Shown here: positions 1 through 11,179 of the stretch, piece by piece
How the letters are laid out: each line of letters begins with the position of its first letter
Position numbering within the stretch: position 1 is the first letter of the stretch
Assembly (NCBI GenBank): GCA_947652115.1
Contig: OX393562.1
Coordinates: forward strand, 25,742,503-25,806,502
DNA length: 64,000 nucleotides
Direction: 5' to 3'
From: Blastomussa wellsi
Lineage: Eukaryota; Cnidaria; Anthozoa; Scleractinia; Plerogyridae
The notes under the pieces: model-generated
The model's input: the letters and a program-made list of their open reading frames with translations, nothing else
Told to the model about the DNA's origin: nothing
The model's database searches: none
Translations under genes and position numbers: made by a program

Positions 1-140
1 CCAATCAACATTGGAATATATGGAGAAGCCTCATCCCTGACTTGCTCAGGTTTCCAATCGTATTTTCTATTAAATTTCCTCATTCCCGCACAATTAATGT
101 ACAGAATACGAAACTCTTGGAACTCTTTCATAGTTAAATC

Positions 141-502
141 ACAGGGACCCGAACGCTGAATTAACTTTTATGATCATTAAATAAAAATACTGTTACTACC
201 CTGCGTTTCTGTGTCTTTTTGAGTCGTTTTGAATCGGAGTGAAAACGGGTTATCTTACGAGTCTGCCTCTTCGTAAATACAACTATTAACTCAAACCCGA
301 GATTCTCCCCATGAGTTAATAGTTTAATAATGACAATAATGGAACTTATTTACGAAGAGCTAGGCAGATACGCAAGATAAACCGTCTTCACTCCGATTAA
401 AATCCCTTCCAAAACGACTCAAAAAGACACAGCAACGCAGGTAAGTAACAGTATTTTTATTTAATGATTATAAGAGTTAAAACAGCGTTCGGGTTCCCCG
501 TG
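141..502. repeat. Imperfect inverted-repeat element (MITE-like)
   Basis: The two ends are reverse complements of each other over more than 100 bases with some mismatches. The left arm runs from the 'gacccgaacgct' region through 'aaatactgttact' into 'tttttgagtcgtttt'. The right arm returns as 'aaaacgactcaaaaa', then 'agtaacagtattt', then 'agcgttcgggt'. There is no coding capacity. This fits a non-autonomous foldback element; the exact ends and target-site duplication are not clear. Confidence 0.6.
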
Positions 503-1456
503 GTATCGAGCGGTAAAATTAACTAACGTCCTGTATTTTTATGATTTAAGTAATTTTATTGTATTTTATAAAAATCCATTGCATTTTATATGATTTAATT
601 GTAATTTGGTAATTAACACCGCAAAACACATAGCGGAGTGCTGATAAAATTGAAATTGGTTTGCATTACTCAGCCACTCCTGAAATCAGTAAAATGAAGA
701 AGGATATTTGCACGTTCATTATACTAAGCGTGTCTTCTACGTTTAATTTTGTACCTAGAACGAGATTGCAATCTTCCCAATCAAATAAAGTTCAGGATAC
801 GAAGAGGTTGGTTGTGGTCGTTAGCGATTTGTGATATTTTTAAATATTTAGGTGTTTTAATGGTGTCAAGACACACCAGTAACTTGGGGTAGACGATTAC
901 CAACCTTCTGTGCCAGGAGCCGAATGCTGGAGTACTCCAGCTCATTGCTTTATTTTTGTTCTAGGAATTAAAACGAAACTAATAATATTTTGTCCTATAG
1001 GACCCTTTCGATAAACATTTTTCAAATCCAGTTTTGTGAAATAATACTCCGGGGGAGTCAACAATGGCGGACAGGATACTAGAACAGCCCGAGAAAGCTT
1101 GCCTCGACTTCCTTTTTACACACAGTTCTCGTTGACATTTTGTCAAGCTACATATCTCTAAGTAAACAGGTTCTGTCTACATCTTGGCCGTTTAAAAACT
1201 ACCACTATCGCGATTTTAAATTTTAACTGACTTCAGACGGTCTTAACTCTTCAAGTATACGTATATTTTGACAAATAAGTATGGAGTAGCGTAAAACATT
1301 TTTTTCTCAAGAAGTGAAAACGAAACTCATTTTATCTTTTTTTCCTAAGGAACACCTGTGGTCAGCGGTGCTGTCAAGAGTGACGGCTATCTTACGATGC
1401 AGTTCCACTTGTTTTTCATCGCGGTATTCCTTGGTTTGTAAACCGGCTAACGAAAG
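503..1456. other. Gene-free stretch
   Basis: AT-rich DNA with no convincing ORF, splice-supported exon or RNA gene. I see nothing specific in it. Confidence 0.5.
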
Positions 1457-1467
1457 ATGTTGCCAAT

Positions 1468-2175
1468 GACAAGAGTTCTTTTTAAAAGAACAGTGGTTAA
1501 CATTTTATTGAGTAATATTATTTATAGACTAGCTTTTTCCTGCTTTTGTAGATCCAGATGTGTATCCAGATTTTTAGACTCAACAGTTTGTTTTCTTAAA
1601 TATAGAAAGTATGTTTTGTGCTTTGTGCACTCAGAAGAAAAGTGTGAAAATAAATTTTGATATTTTGTTTACAATGTAAGAATCTCATCTGGTTATCTGA
1701 AAATGTAAAACATGAACAAATACAACTTTTTTAATAAACCAGAAATGGAAAGAACTGAAAAAGTGGAATACTCGAATTTCCTCTGGGTTTACCGTTAAAA
1801 CCAGCGAGCAGGCCTTACAACTTTTATCGTTACATTTTGTAACTTTTTATACACTAAAACCGCTAAAAACATCTTGCATTTCAACGTCAATATATCTCAA
1901 AACTGCCATCTTTGCCAACTTCATCACCCTCCTTTGATATCTGCTAACCGTCTCTTGTTGGCGACCACGAAACAAAGAGTGAAAACTTGGGGTCTGATTA
2001 CACGGTGAATTTCCTCCTCCTGGTGATATTCTATCGAGCCTTCGAAAAAAAGTAGTTTTTGCTGACCGAGTCAAATATGAACCTGCGTAATAGTTTATAA
2101 CCCTTTTAAAATATTCAAATCATCTTTTGTCCTTTCATTCCGTCACTTTCGCTTTTACTGAGTAAATAATACACT
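1468..2175. repeat. Segmental duplication, copy 1
   Basis: Blocks of this stretch recur in the same order at about 2660-3475. One is an 'aagagttc...ttattgagt' block followed by 'gtgtatcc.ga.ttttagact'. Another, further on, is 'ccctttt.aa.att.aaatc.tcttttgtc'. Similarity is clear but diverged. This copy lacks the transposon that interrupts the second copy. The short ORF at 1457-1660 lies inside the duplicated block and shows no recognisable protein. Confidence 0.45.
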
Positions 2176-2659
2176 AAATAATAACTAATAAAAGTATACA
2201 ATAGCTATTTAAAATATTACATAACATTACCTAAATTCGTATAAAATAGATTTGAAATATTATAAACATAATTACCACTGTGAGTTGAGAATCTCCTATT
2301 ACTTTAGAAGTATTATTATTGTGAACTCTATAAGCAAATAGCATCAAGATGAGAAAACGTAAAGTTGTCTCAGGGGATAGGCTATCCTGGGAATGGGGTT
2401 AGTGAGTTTGAAAGCAGGACACAGCCTGGGAGGCAAGCCAAATTTTTCTCTTGTAAACACGTTGGCTCGCCTACCCAACGCAAAGAAGTACATGCCTAAT
2501 GTCACGTAACAGCCAGATGTTAGATTTTTAAGGACAGATCTATGCTAAAAATATAAAATTTTATTGTAACTAGACCAATACCTCCCTTTGGATAGTACGG
2601 CAAAAAAAAAAATAGATTGCATGTAAACCGACAAACGAACGTGCCTGCTAGGCGCAATG

Positions 2660-3475
2660 TAAGAGTTCATATTAAAAGTTGTCAACATGTTATTGAGTTA
2701 CATTCTGTCGTATAGACCTGCTTTTTTTCTGCTTTTATACAGCCAGGTGTGTATCCGGAGTTTTAGACTAAACTTTTTCTAATACAGAAATTAATAAGCG
2801 GGGACATTGTCACGGTATTTTGGCGTCATTTTACCATGCTGAAATATGTTCTTGCATCAATGAAAACCAAAAAAATAATGGTGTAGTTTTGTTACCTGGG
2901 ACTATATCACTACCCTGAAACCGTTTATGTCCGCCTATCACTTAGATGGCAAGGATGGGAGTGGATTGAAATTTGAAAAAACTAGCCCGTTTTTTTTTTT
3001 CAAATTCTGGAGTCATTCCTTGAAAGTATCGCCCAGAAATGCATTATGGTTTGCCCTCTAAGCCACAATTCGTTTGATATCTTCCCGTTAGTCCATCAGG
3101 AGCATTTTGGGCATGGGTAATGATTTTAGCAGTGAATGAAGCTGAAACCGTCGCTGCTGAAAACAGCAAAACCCCTGTGACAGTGCCCCTTTAATGTTTT
3201 GTATACTAAGAAGGGAAACCTTAAAAGTGAAATTTGATATTTTGTTAACTGTAATGGAAGCATATCTTGTTGTTATCATAATTGACTCCTTCCCTTCGTG
3301 CCATCCTTTACCGAGAGTTTACGTGCATGGAAACGTTTTCCTTCCTGACAGAGGCGAAGTTGATCGTGCATAATTACTCATAACCCTTTTTAAACATTAA
3401 AATCCTCTTTTGTCTTTTTTCCTTGAGTTTCTCACTCCGTACTGAAGCCTTTTCTGAGTAAAATTTTATGTTTTT
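2660..3475. repeat. Segmental duplication, copy 2 (interrupted)
   Basis: Diverged second copy of 1468-2175. It is collinear except for about 400 bp inserted at 2796-3192. Sequence on both sides of the insert aligns with contiguous sequence in copy 1, around 'agaaagtatgttttgt'. Confidence 0.45.
2796..3192. mobile_element. Small non-autonomous DNA transposon with GGGGCACTGTCAC-type ends
   Basis: The ends are inverted: 'ggggacattgtcac' on the left and the complement of 'ggggcactgtcacagg' on the right. The element sits exactly where copy 2 of the flanking duplication is interrupted relative to copy 1. It holds no ORF of note. Similar end sequence appears near 25818 and 36165, so a dispersed family is likely. 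Confidence 0.5.
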
Positions 3476-4077
3476 AATATAAATATGTTCTTGAAAACCT
3501 AACATTACATGACGTTTCGCATGCCCTGAGTTATCTCAAGTGGGCGAGTCAAAGTGTTTATACCAGAAAACGTTGGTTCGCCTCCAGGGTCACCCTACTT
3601 TCAAAGAAGTGACCCTCTTCACTCCTAGGAATAATCTGTGCCACGAGCCAACTTTGCGTTTCCTCATTGTATTGATTTAGCCAAGCCTAAGGATAGCAGG
3701 CCCGGCCAAAGAGCAGTGAACCGCATCTACATGAAAGTTGTCTCATCACAGGTGACACTAACCCACTCTCACATGCTGTCACTAGTGCACAGGTGAAACC
3801 ACAGTTACAACCACGTCACCGAGAAATTTCTCTTGCAACCATTGCCTAATTGTTATCATTAACAATATGACCCAGATAAACTATTGGCCCGTCGTTCGTC
3901 GATACCCTGCATCCTCCGTCATTACTCTTTGTTCTATGAAGTAAATTAATGACAGGCGATTGTTGGGCGTATCTTCACGCAACGCTTCAACGCGCACATC
4001 ATGACGAATGACGTAAATTTGTTTAAAATTACAGACCATATTCCTTACTACATACGTTTAATGAGGACCATCAACAG

Positions 4078-4085
4078 TATATAAG
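4078..4085 (+). promoter_or_regulatory. TATA box of the neuropeptide precursor gene
   Basis: TATATAAG lies about 150 bp upstream of the ATG at 4238. With a usual 25-30 bp spacing, transcription would start near 4110, giving a 5' leader of about 130 bases without a splice site being needed. This is inferred from position and motif only. Confidence 0.5.
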
Positions 4086-4237
4086 CAAACGTTCATTAAT
4101 GGATTTAGCAGTTAGAAATATTCTCGCCTTTCAGGAAACAAAACTTCCCAACAGGAAATACAAACAATACAAGAACATCAGCCCCCTCCAATCAAGTGTC
4201 AAAGAAGGGTAAAACAAGTTCATCAAACGCAAAAGCT

Positions 4238-7195
4238 ATGAATTTATTCACTATCCTTCATATTCAACTCATATATTTGTGCAAACTTGTTTGTGCAAAC
4301 GCTGAAAACCAACAAAGTGGATTTGCTCTACCTGACGCCAAAGGATCACATCAAATGAATAGTTTAACGCAAAGGTTGGGGAAAGTCTTCTCACTAAGTC
4401 GAAGACAATCAGTACCTCACGATAAAACAGATAATGATAGAAAGCCAGAAACGCTCCACTCAGCCAAAACTCGTTTGACAGAGAAAGCAGATAACAAACC
4501 TTCAACCCACTGGACATGGTCTATCAAGGCACAGTCAATAACAAGATTTACAAGATTAGCTGAGGACCAACGAACCAGTCAATCCAGTCAATACACCAAA
4601 TATGGACGATCAATCAGACCCCAGTCAATAACAAGATTTGGAAGATCAACTGATAACAAAGTTGCCAGTCAATATATCAGATATGGACGATCAATCAGAC
4701 CACAGTCAATAACAAGATTTGGACGATCAGCTGATAACAAACTTAGCAGTCAATATACCAGATATGGACGATCAATTAGACCACAGTCAATAACAAGATT
4801 TGGACGATCAGCTGATAACAAACTTAGCAGTCAATATACCAGATATGGACGATCAATCAGACCACAGTTAATAACAAGATTTGGAAGATCAGCTGATAAC
4901 AAAGTTGTCAGTCAATATACCAGATACGGACGATCAATCAGACCACAGTCAATAACAAGATTTGGAAGATCAGCTGATAACAAACTTACCAGTCAATATA
5001 CCCGATATGGACGATCAATTAGACCCCAGTCAATAAAACGATTTGGAAGATCAACTGATAACAACGTTGCCAGTCAATATACCAGATATGGACGATCAAT
5101 CAGACCCCAGTCAATAACAAGATTTGGACGATCAGCTGATAACAAACTTAGCAGTCAATATACCAGATATGGACGATCAATCAGACCACAGTCAATAACA
5201 CGATTTGGAAGATCAACTGATAACAAAGTTGCCAGTCAATATACCAGATATGGACGATCAATCAGACCCCAGTCAATAACAAGATTTGGAAGATCAGCTG
5301 ATAACAAACTTAGCAGTCAATATACCGGATGTGGACGATCAATCAGACCACAGTCAGTAACAAGATTTGGAAGATCAGCTGATAACAAACTTAGCAGTCA
5401 ATATACCAGATATGGACGATCAATCAGACCACAGTCAGTAACAAGATTTGGAAGATCAGCTGATAACAAACTTACCAGTCAATATACCCGATACGGACGA
5501 TCAATCAGACCACAGTCAATAACAAGATTTGGAAGATCAGCTGATAACAAACTTACCAGTCAATATACCCGATATGGACGATCAATTAGACCACAGTCAA
5601 TAACAAGATTTGGAAGATCAGATGACAACAGACGTACCAGTCAATATAACAGATATGGACGATCAATCAGACCACAGTCAATAACAAGATTTGGAAGATC
5701 AACTGATAACAAACTTACCAGTCAATATACCAGATATGGACGATCAATCAGACCACAGTCAATAACAAGATTTGGAAGATCAGCTGATAACAAACTTACC
5801 AGTCAATATACCAGATATGGACGATCAATCAGACCCCAGTCAATAACAAGATTTGGAAGATCAGCTGATAACAAACTTAGCAGTCAATATACCAGATATG
5901 GACGATCAATCAGACCACAGTCAATAACACGATTTGGAAGATCAACTGATAACAAAGTTGCCAGTCAATATACCAGATATGGACGATCAATCAGACCCCA
6001 GTCAATAACAAGATTTGGAAGATCAGCTGATAACAAACTTAGCAGTCAATATACCGGATGTGGACGATCAATCAGACCACAGTCAGTAACAAGATTTGGA
6101 AGATCAGCTGATAACAAACTTAGCAGTCAATATACCAGATATGGACGATCAATCAGACCACAGTCAGTAACAGGATTTGGAAGATCAGCTGATAACAAAC
6201 TTACCAGTCAATATACCCGATACGGACGATCAATCAGACCACAGTCAATAACAAGATTTGGAAGATCAGCTGATAACAAACTTACCAGTCAATATACCCG
6301 ATATGGACGATCAATTAGACCACAGTCAATAACAAGATTTGGAAGATCAGATGACAACAGACGTACCAGTCAATATAACAGATATGGACGATCAATCAGA
6401 CCACAGTCAATAACAAGATTTGGAAGATCAACTGATAACAAACTTACCAGTCAATATACCAGATATGGACGATCAATCAGACCACAGTCAATAACAAGAT
6501 TTGGAAGATCAGCTGATAACAAACTTACCAGTCAATATACCAGATATGGACGATCAATCAGACCCCAGTCAATAACAAGATTTGAAAGATCAGCTGATAA
6601 CAAACGTGCCAGTCAATATACCAGATATGGACGATCAATCAGACCCCAGTCAATAACAAGATTTGGAAGATCAGCTGATAACAAACTTACCAGTCAATAT
6701 TCCCGATATGGACGATCAATCAGACCCCAGTCCATAACAAGATTTGGGAGATCAGCTGATAACAAACTTGCCAGTCAATATACCAGATATGGACGATCAA
6801 TCAGACCACAGTCAATAACAAGATTTGGAAGATCAGCTGCTAACAAACTTATCAGTCAATATACCAGATATGGACGCTCAACGAGACCCCAGTCAATAAC
6901 AAGATTTGGAAGATCAGCTGATAACACACTTACCAGTCAATATACCAGATATGGACGATCAATCAGACCACAGTCAATAAAAAGATTTGGAAGATCAGCT
7001 GATAACAAACTTACCAGTCAATATACCAGATATGGACGATCAATCAGACCACAGACAACAACAAGATTTGGAAGATCAGCTGATAACAAACTTACCAGTC
7101 AATATACCAGATATGGACGATCAGTGAGACCAAAGTCAATGATAAGATTTGGAAGCCGATGGTTTCGCAACAGAAATACTCCACTGGTTAAATAA
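4238..7195 (+). CDS. Secreted neuropeptide precursor with 32 paired RFamide/RYamide units
   Basis: A 985-residue prepropeptide. The open frame extends upstream only to a GTG codon at 4196. I chose the ATG at 4238 because it opens a signal peptide of about 22 residues (MNLFTILHIQ..., cleavage likely after CANA). After a spacer of about 95 residues come 32 tandem units of 27 residues. Each holds two peptides followed by Gly-Arg, the amidation and cleavage signal: typically QSITRF-GR and QYTRY-GR. By count, 29 units keep RFGR and 29 keep RYGR. Variants are KYG in unit 1, a GCG motif in units 10 and 19, GFG in unit 20, RFE in unit 25 (amide donor lost) and RFGS in unit 32. A decayed copy (QSITRFTR) precedes unit 1. 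Single-Arg cleavage and many-copy precursors are typical of anthozoan RFamides. The likely products are amidated peptides secreted by neurons. I do not recognise an exact named orthologue. Confidence 0.9.
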   Translation: MNLFTILHIQLIYLCKLVCANAENQQSGFALPDAKGSHQMNSLTQRLGKVFSLSRRQSVPHDKTDNDRKPETLHSAKTRLTEKADNKPSTHWTWSIKAQSITRFTRLAEDQRTSQSSQYTKYGRSIRPQSITRFGRSTDNKVASQYIRYGRSIRPQSITRFGRSADNKLSSQYTRYGRSIRPQSITRFGRSADNKLSSQYTRYGRSIRPQLITRFGRSADNKVVSQYTRYGRSIRPQSITRFGRSADNKLTSQYTRYGRSIRPQSIKRFGRSTDNNVASQYTRYGRSIRPQSITRFGRSADNKLSSQYTRYGRSIRPQSITRFGRSTDNKVASQYTRYGRSIRPQSITRFGRSADNKLSSQYTGCGRSIRPQSVTRFGRSADNKLSSQYTRYGRSIRPQSVTRFGRSADNKLTSQYTRYGRSIRPQSITRFGRSADNKLTSQYTRYGRSIRPQSITRFGRSDDNRRTSQYNRYGRSIRPQSITRFGRSTDNKLTSQYTRYGRSIRPQSITRFGRSADNKLTSQYTRYGRSIRPQSITRFGRSADNKLSSQYTRYGRSIRPQSITRFGRSTDNKVASQYTRYGRSIRPQSITRFGRSADNKLSSQYTGCGRSIRPQSVTRFGRSADNKLSSQYTRYGRSIRPQSVTGFGRSADNKLTSQYTRYGRSIRPQSITRFGRSADNKLTSQYTRYGRSIRPQSITRFGRSDDNRRTSQYNRYGRSIRPQSITRFGRSTDNKLTSQYTRYGRSIRPQSITRFGRSADNKLTSQYTRYGRSIRPQSITRFERSADNKRASQYTRYGRSIRPQSITRFGRSADNKLTSQYSRYGRSIRPQSITRFGRSADNKLASQYTRYGRSIRPQSITRFGRSAANKLISQYTRYGRSTRPQSITRFGRSADNTLTSQYTRYGRSIRPQSIKRFGRSADNKLTSQYTRYGRSIRPQTTTRFGRSADNKLTSQYTRYGRSVRPKSMIRFGSRWFRNRNTPLVK
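4586..7177 (+). repeat. 32 x 81-bp in-frame coding tandem repeat
   Basis: Units start at 4586 and every 81 bases after that, with no length change across all 32. A higher-order duplication is visible: the nine units at 5072-5800 and the nine at 5801-6529 match in order. The match includes the rare variants: the GCG unit, the QSV units, the DDNRRT spacer and the NRY unit. Only a few bases differ, such as R to G in unit 20. Confidence 0.95.
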
Positions 7196-7196
7196 A
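7191..7196 (+). promoter_or_regulatory. Poly(A) signal overlapping the stop codon
   Basis: AATAAA overlaps the TAA stop of the precursor. A second AATAAA lies at 7728-7733. The second is the more likely functional one, because using the first would leave almost no 3' UTR. Confidence 0.4.
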
Positions 7197-8486
7197 AATC
7201 TCGAGGACATATTCAGAGTAATTTTATTAAATCCGTGAAATAGTTATGTGTTAGATATTTTTTCTCGGGTTTTGTAAAATCACTCTAATTGTTAAACATT
7301 ACACATCGGGTGCTAAGATCTGAATCCACTAAAACATTTTAAAGCGACGCGAAAAAAATTCCCGCGAAATTTAATACCCTCTTAGAAACGCATGTCCACG
7401 TATGGTGTATAATGTTTAAAAGCTCTATGGTATGCGTACAGATGGACAAACGGACACTGAAACGGATCTCCCTCCAGGAGACTCCTTCAAACATCGAGCT
7501 CGCCCTAGAAATTGATTAGAGGCCCAAGAACTTTATGCCAATGGTACACACAACCCTAATTCACGGCTTCAATGTAAATATGTATTATACAATTGGAAAG
7601 AACGTTAATCATAAGGACAACGTCTTTTACTCTGCCAATGGTACACAAATAATACGATACGGTGTCTATTGTTTGGTTTTGTTATGAGTTGGAAGACTTG
7701 ATGCAGCAATAAGAGGTGTAAAATAATAATAAAATTCTCGATATAAAATGTGTTTTCTTTTTCATTTTCGCGAAAATTAATTCTCTAAGAAAATAATTTT
7801 GCACCCAGATCGCGAAAATAAAGATCGACCTTTTTTTCGCGAAATTAAGTGTGCGCGAAAATTAGCACCAATAAAGTAGTACATTATGAATATTAATTCC
7901 TCGGCCAATAAATTAAAGCAACCTCCACTCTTAGGACAAGTTTGACGTTCAATTGTTTCAGATAGTGCCTAAATTCCAAATTTTACTGCAAAAGGGAGAA
8001 ATAACATTTATTAGCCACAAACACATGGGCAAGATTATCGCTTCTAAATTTCCCGCGAGCTGCCATTTTGGATTTTATGACGTGTAATGTTACCCAATTG
8101 TTTCACACAATAGACCCTCTGCTTCCCAACAATAACGGCAACCGTTACACGTCATCACGTGGGAATTTAAAAGTGATAATCGTTTCCAACTTTTGTAACC
8201 ATTTAAATCATATTTCTCTTTCTTCCAGTAAAAATTGTAGTTTCAGAATAATTGCAAACAATTTAAGTCTATTTGTCGAAAGAGTGGAGTTTCCCTCTAA
8301 GTACACTAATATCATTAATAATTATAAGTACACTAATATTATTTTTCAGCGAATTTTCACTACTAAATCTGTAAATATGCTTAGTGTTCAGTTACTTTGT
8401 TCTTTGCATTTCTTGTGATGTATTAAATAACAAGACAAATATATGTGGTAACTTTTTAGTCAGAAGTGCATTCCAAACAAGTGATC
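7197..8486. other. 3' flank of the neuropeptide gene, otherwise gene-free
   Basis: Contains AATAAA at 7728-7733 and several 'cgcgaaat' motifs between 7340 and 7865, typical of dispersed cnidarian repeats. The ORF at 8068-8418 is AT-rich, of low complexity and unlike any protein I know. Confidence 0.4.
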
Positions 8487-9094
8487 AACCCGGAACTTTT
8501 AAATGCGCTCGCGCACGATGAAAAACATACCCTTTCATTCACAACGTTGACAAAATATCGGGACCCAAGCGATCTATCAAGATCACTAATCATTTCACCT
8601 GTACCTCAGCCAATGCCATCTACTGCATAACTTGCACTCTCTGCAAAAAAGGAGAGACGACTTGGCGACCGATTCCGAGAACACCTTCGCGACGTAGAGA
8701 AAGACGACAAAAATTTTTCGAAACCGGTCGCGAGACACTTAAATCTCCCAAATCATTCTAAGCAGCATATGGCAGTCTGTGGCCTTTCCCTTCACCAAGG
8801 AAACACGGAAAGCCGCAAAACTCTGGAACAAAAATTTATTTTTCAAATCGGCACTCTTAATCCTCACGGTATCAACGAACGCTTTTCATTCAACTAATTT
8901 ATTTCGTTGTTTTCACGTTACCAGGCACCAGCCAATAGCGAAGCTTCATCTTTCTATATATATAAAAAACACACGACCCACAATTCCTCGATTCGCTCCG
9001 ACGAAGGGCTAACGCTCGAAACGTCAGCTCTTGAATCTCTTTACGGTGGTCAATTCACATTATCAACCCAGTCGTTAAAACCAAATTATATTTA
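8487..9094 (+). pseudogene. Penelope-like element 3' end (GIY-YIG endonuclease remnant)
   Basis: Translation gives the Cys-rich approach to a GIY-YIG endonuclease (FTCTSANAIYCITCTLCKK). After a frameshift near 8650 the frame continues as RRLGDRFREHLRDVE, then PVARHLNLPNHS. It ends in GLSLHQGNTESRKTLEQKF and INERFSFN. This order is that of the C-terminal domain of Penelope-like retroelements. A stop near 8519 and the frameshift make it a dead copy. The last ~105 bp (8988-9094) recur almost unchanged at 46611-46714, so they belong to the element's 3' end. Confidence 0.7.
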
Positions 9095-10811
9095 ATTAGC
9101 AGCGTTGCATTCACGATTATTTATGCACATAATTTTTGAACTTCCTTACATAAAGTTTGTTGCTATTGTTATGATACAACTCAATAACTCAGTTATGATG
9201 AAACTTAAACGTACGAATGTAAACGCAATTTTTTTTAAACCGGCTGGGGGATATTATTTGGGGAATGATTCACAATTATTCTGCGAAATCAGACGATATT
9301 CCGCAAGATTTAGAGGAAAAAACAGGCGCGGGTACAGATTTAACGAAACGTAATGCACTCAGGTTAGCTATTGGTGCACAATAGCCATCATTTGTGCACC
9401 AATCTTTGTCATTGAACATTATCTGTTCCTTGAATATCACAATTTCCTTTAGCTAGCTTTCCTCTAGCTTCACTTATCGGACATAATGTTCGGGGATAAA
9501 CATTAACATCAGCGTATATACTCGGGCCAAATGGGAGTTATGTCTCGTAGCTAAATTATATAATGACACATTACTTTTATAGACCTCTGTATACTTTACG
9601 ATATGCAGTCGAACGCTGATTAGTTATTTCGGAGATTTCACTTAACGAGTCTACAATAAATGCAGAAGTATCGTGTACGTACCGAAAAATTTGATTTACC
9701 TTCATCTAGTTCTCCATCTCTATTTGTACCTAGTGTCGCCACACCACGCATATCTTAACGAGACTTTTAGGCGTAGTACCAATGAATGCCGGAATTGAAT
9801 TAGTTTTTATAGCTTTGTACAGAATTGTCGATATTTTAAAAACTAGCGACCTATATCCAAAGAGTTTGCACTATTGCTGCAAGGCAATTTAATGGTGAAG
9901 CACGAAAGGAGGAAAGATACAACATTTTTCCACTACCTTTTCTTTGCTATCCAACAGCTGTGCATTCTAGTATGGTATTCGTGTTATTTTTTTCTAGTGA
10001 GCACCAACCTTCACAGTGAGGGCTGTGTCGAGCTTTCCGCTTGTTGAGCCCGCCCATCGCTAAATTACTATCACTTTCTTGTGCATGAAACGTTCTTATC
10101 CTAGTTCAATGTGCTACATGAGTAATCACACAGAAAAGAGTGGGTCGTGGAAAATGTCGTTAGAAATGCCAATAAATTCTTCTGCTCGCAGATTCTCTCT
10201 TCTTTTTTTTTCAACGAGAGCTCCGGAAAAAAAGAACACCTGGTTTGTCAGCTCGTATCCGGGATAGTTACAGCTGTTGCTATCTAGCTGATCCATTGCA
10301 ACAAGAGAACATTTTCGTAGATTATTATTATTGAAAAACAATAACGATAACGTACAACAGTGACCTATTAATACCGTAATTCTTCCATGAAACGCCGCGG
10401 CGTCTGACGACTCGTCCCCAGTCGTCTCCTACGAGAAAATGGGGACCTTCCGATTGGAGTACGGGTACGAGTACGACTTTCGAATTCCAATCCAGTTACG
10501 GCCCCAGAAGCCTCACTCTTCCCAGTTGCTAACCAGTTGAAAAGGGGACTGTCAGTGCAGGATTGCTGTAAAATGTGAAAGCATTGACAAGAGAACTTAG
10601 TTTGAAAATTCATAATCGTACTCAACCTAGTACTCGTAGGTCCCTAATAGCAAGACGCGCGATGGATGTTGGGATCCTTTCTGCCTCCTTCCCATCATTC
10701 CCCGCGCCTGTTATTTTTTCTTATAAGAGACGACTGGGGACTAGTCAGCGGCGATTTTTTCAAGTTTCGAGTGCGGCGTTTATTCGAGGGCGGCGTTTGA
10801 GAAGTAAAAAC
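9095..10811. other. Gene-free stretch
   Basis: Short ORFs only, on both strands, with none showing a recognisable domain or splice context. I see nothing I can name here. Confidence 0.4.
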
Positions 10812-11170
10812 TGTTGTGGGATTCTAAGATCCAAACTGACCATCACATTGAACACAAAAAGCCTAATATTGTTCTCCTAAATAAGAAAGAGGAAACGTGC
10901 ATTATAATTGATGTTGCCTGCTCATTTGACACCAGAGTAGCAAGCAATGAAAGAGAGAAAATCGAGAATTTTTACGACTTGAAATATGAGATCAAACGAA
11001 TTTAGAACTGTCGTTCAGTTGAAGTCATCCAAATAGTAACTGGTGCACTGGGAACAGTTTCGAGAGGATTTGAAATGCGGTTGAGGCAGTTGGAAATGTC
11101 ATATTGCAAGGAATGTTTACAACAAATAAAACTGCTGGGGTCGGGAAGGATTTTTCGAAAAGTGCAGTAA
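10812..11170 (+). pseudogene. Retroelement ORF 3'-end remnant
   Basis: The frame reads WDSKIQTDHHIEHKKPNI, then an EETCIIIDVACSFDTRV block, then DLKYEIKRI, a stop, and further in the same frame VTGALGTVSRGFE. The pattern (DVACPFD, then YEIKRIW, then GALGTV) is familiar from the C-terminal end of LINE-type polyproteins in invertebrates. The internal stop and the lack of an upstream RT mark it as a fragment. The clade is not determined. Confidence 0.5.
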
Positions 11171-11179
11171 CATTTCCTG

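Noticed and set aside
4269..4517. An 82-codon minus-strand ORF opposite the neuropeptide precursor
   Set aside because: Shadow of the strongly supported precursor frame; no domain.
4586..7177. A CRISPR-like or satellite array, because of the regular 81-bp period
   Set aside because: The repeat is in frame, encodes amidated-peptide motifs after a signal peptide, and has no unique spacers.
8068..8418. A 116-codon plus-strand ORF
   Set aside because: AT-rich, Asn/Ile/Ser-biased, no known motif and no supporting context.
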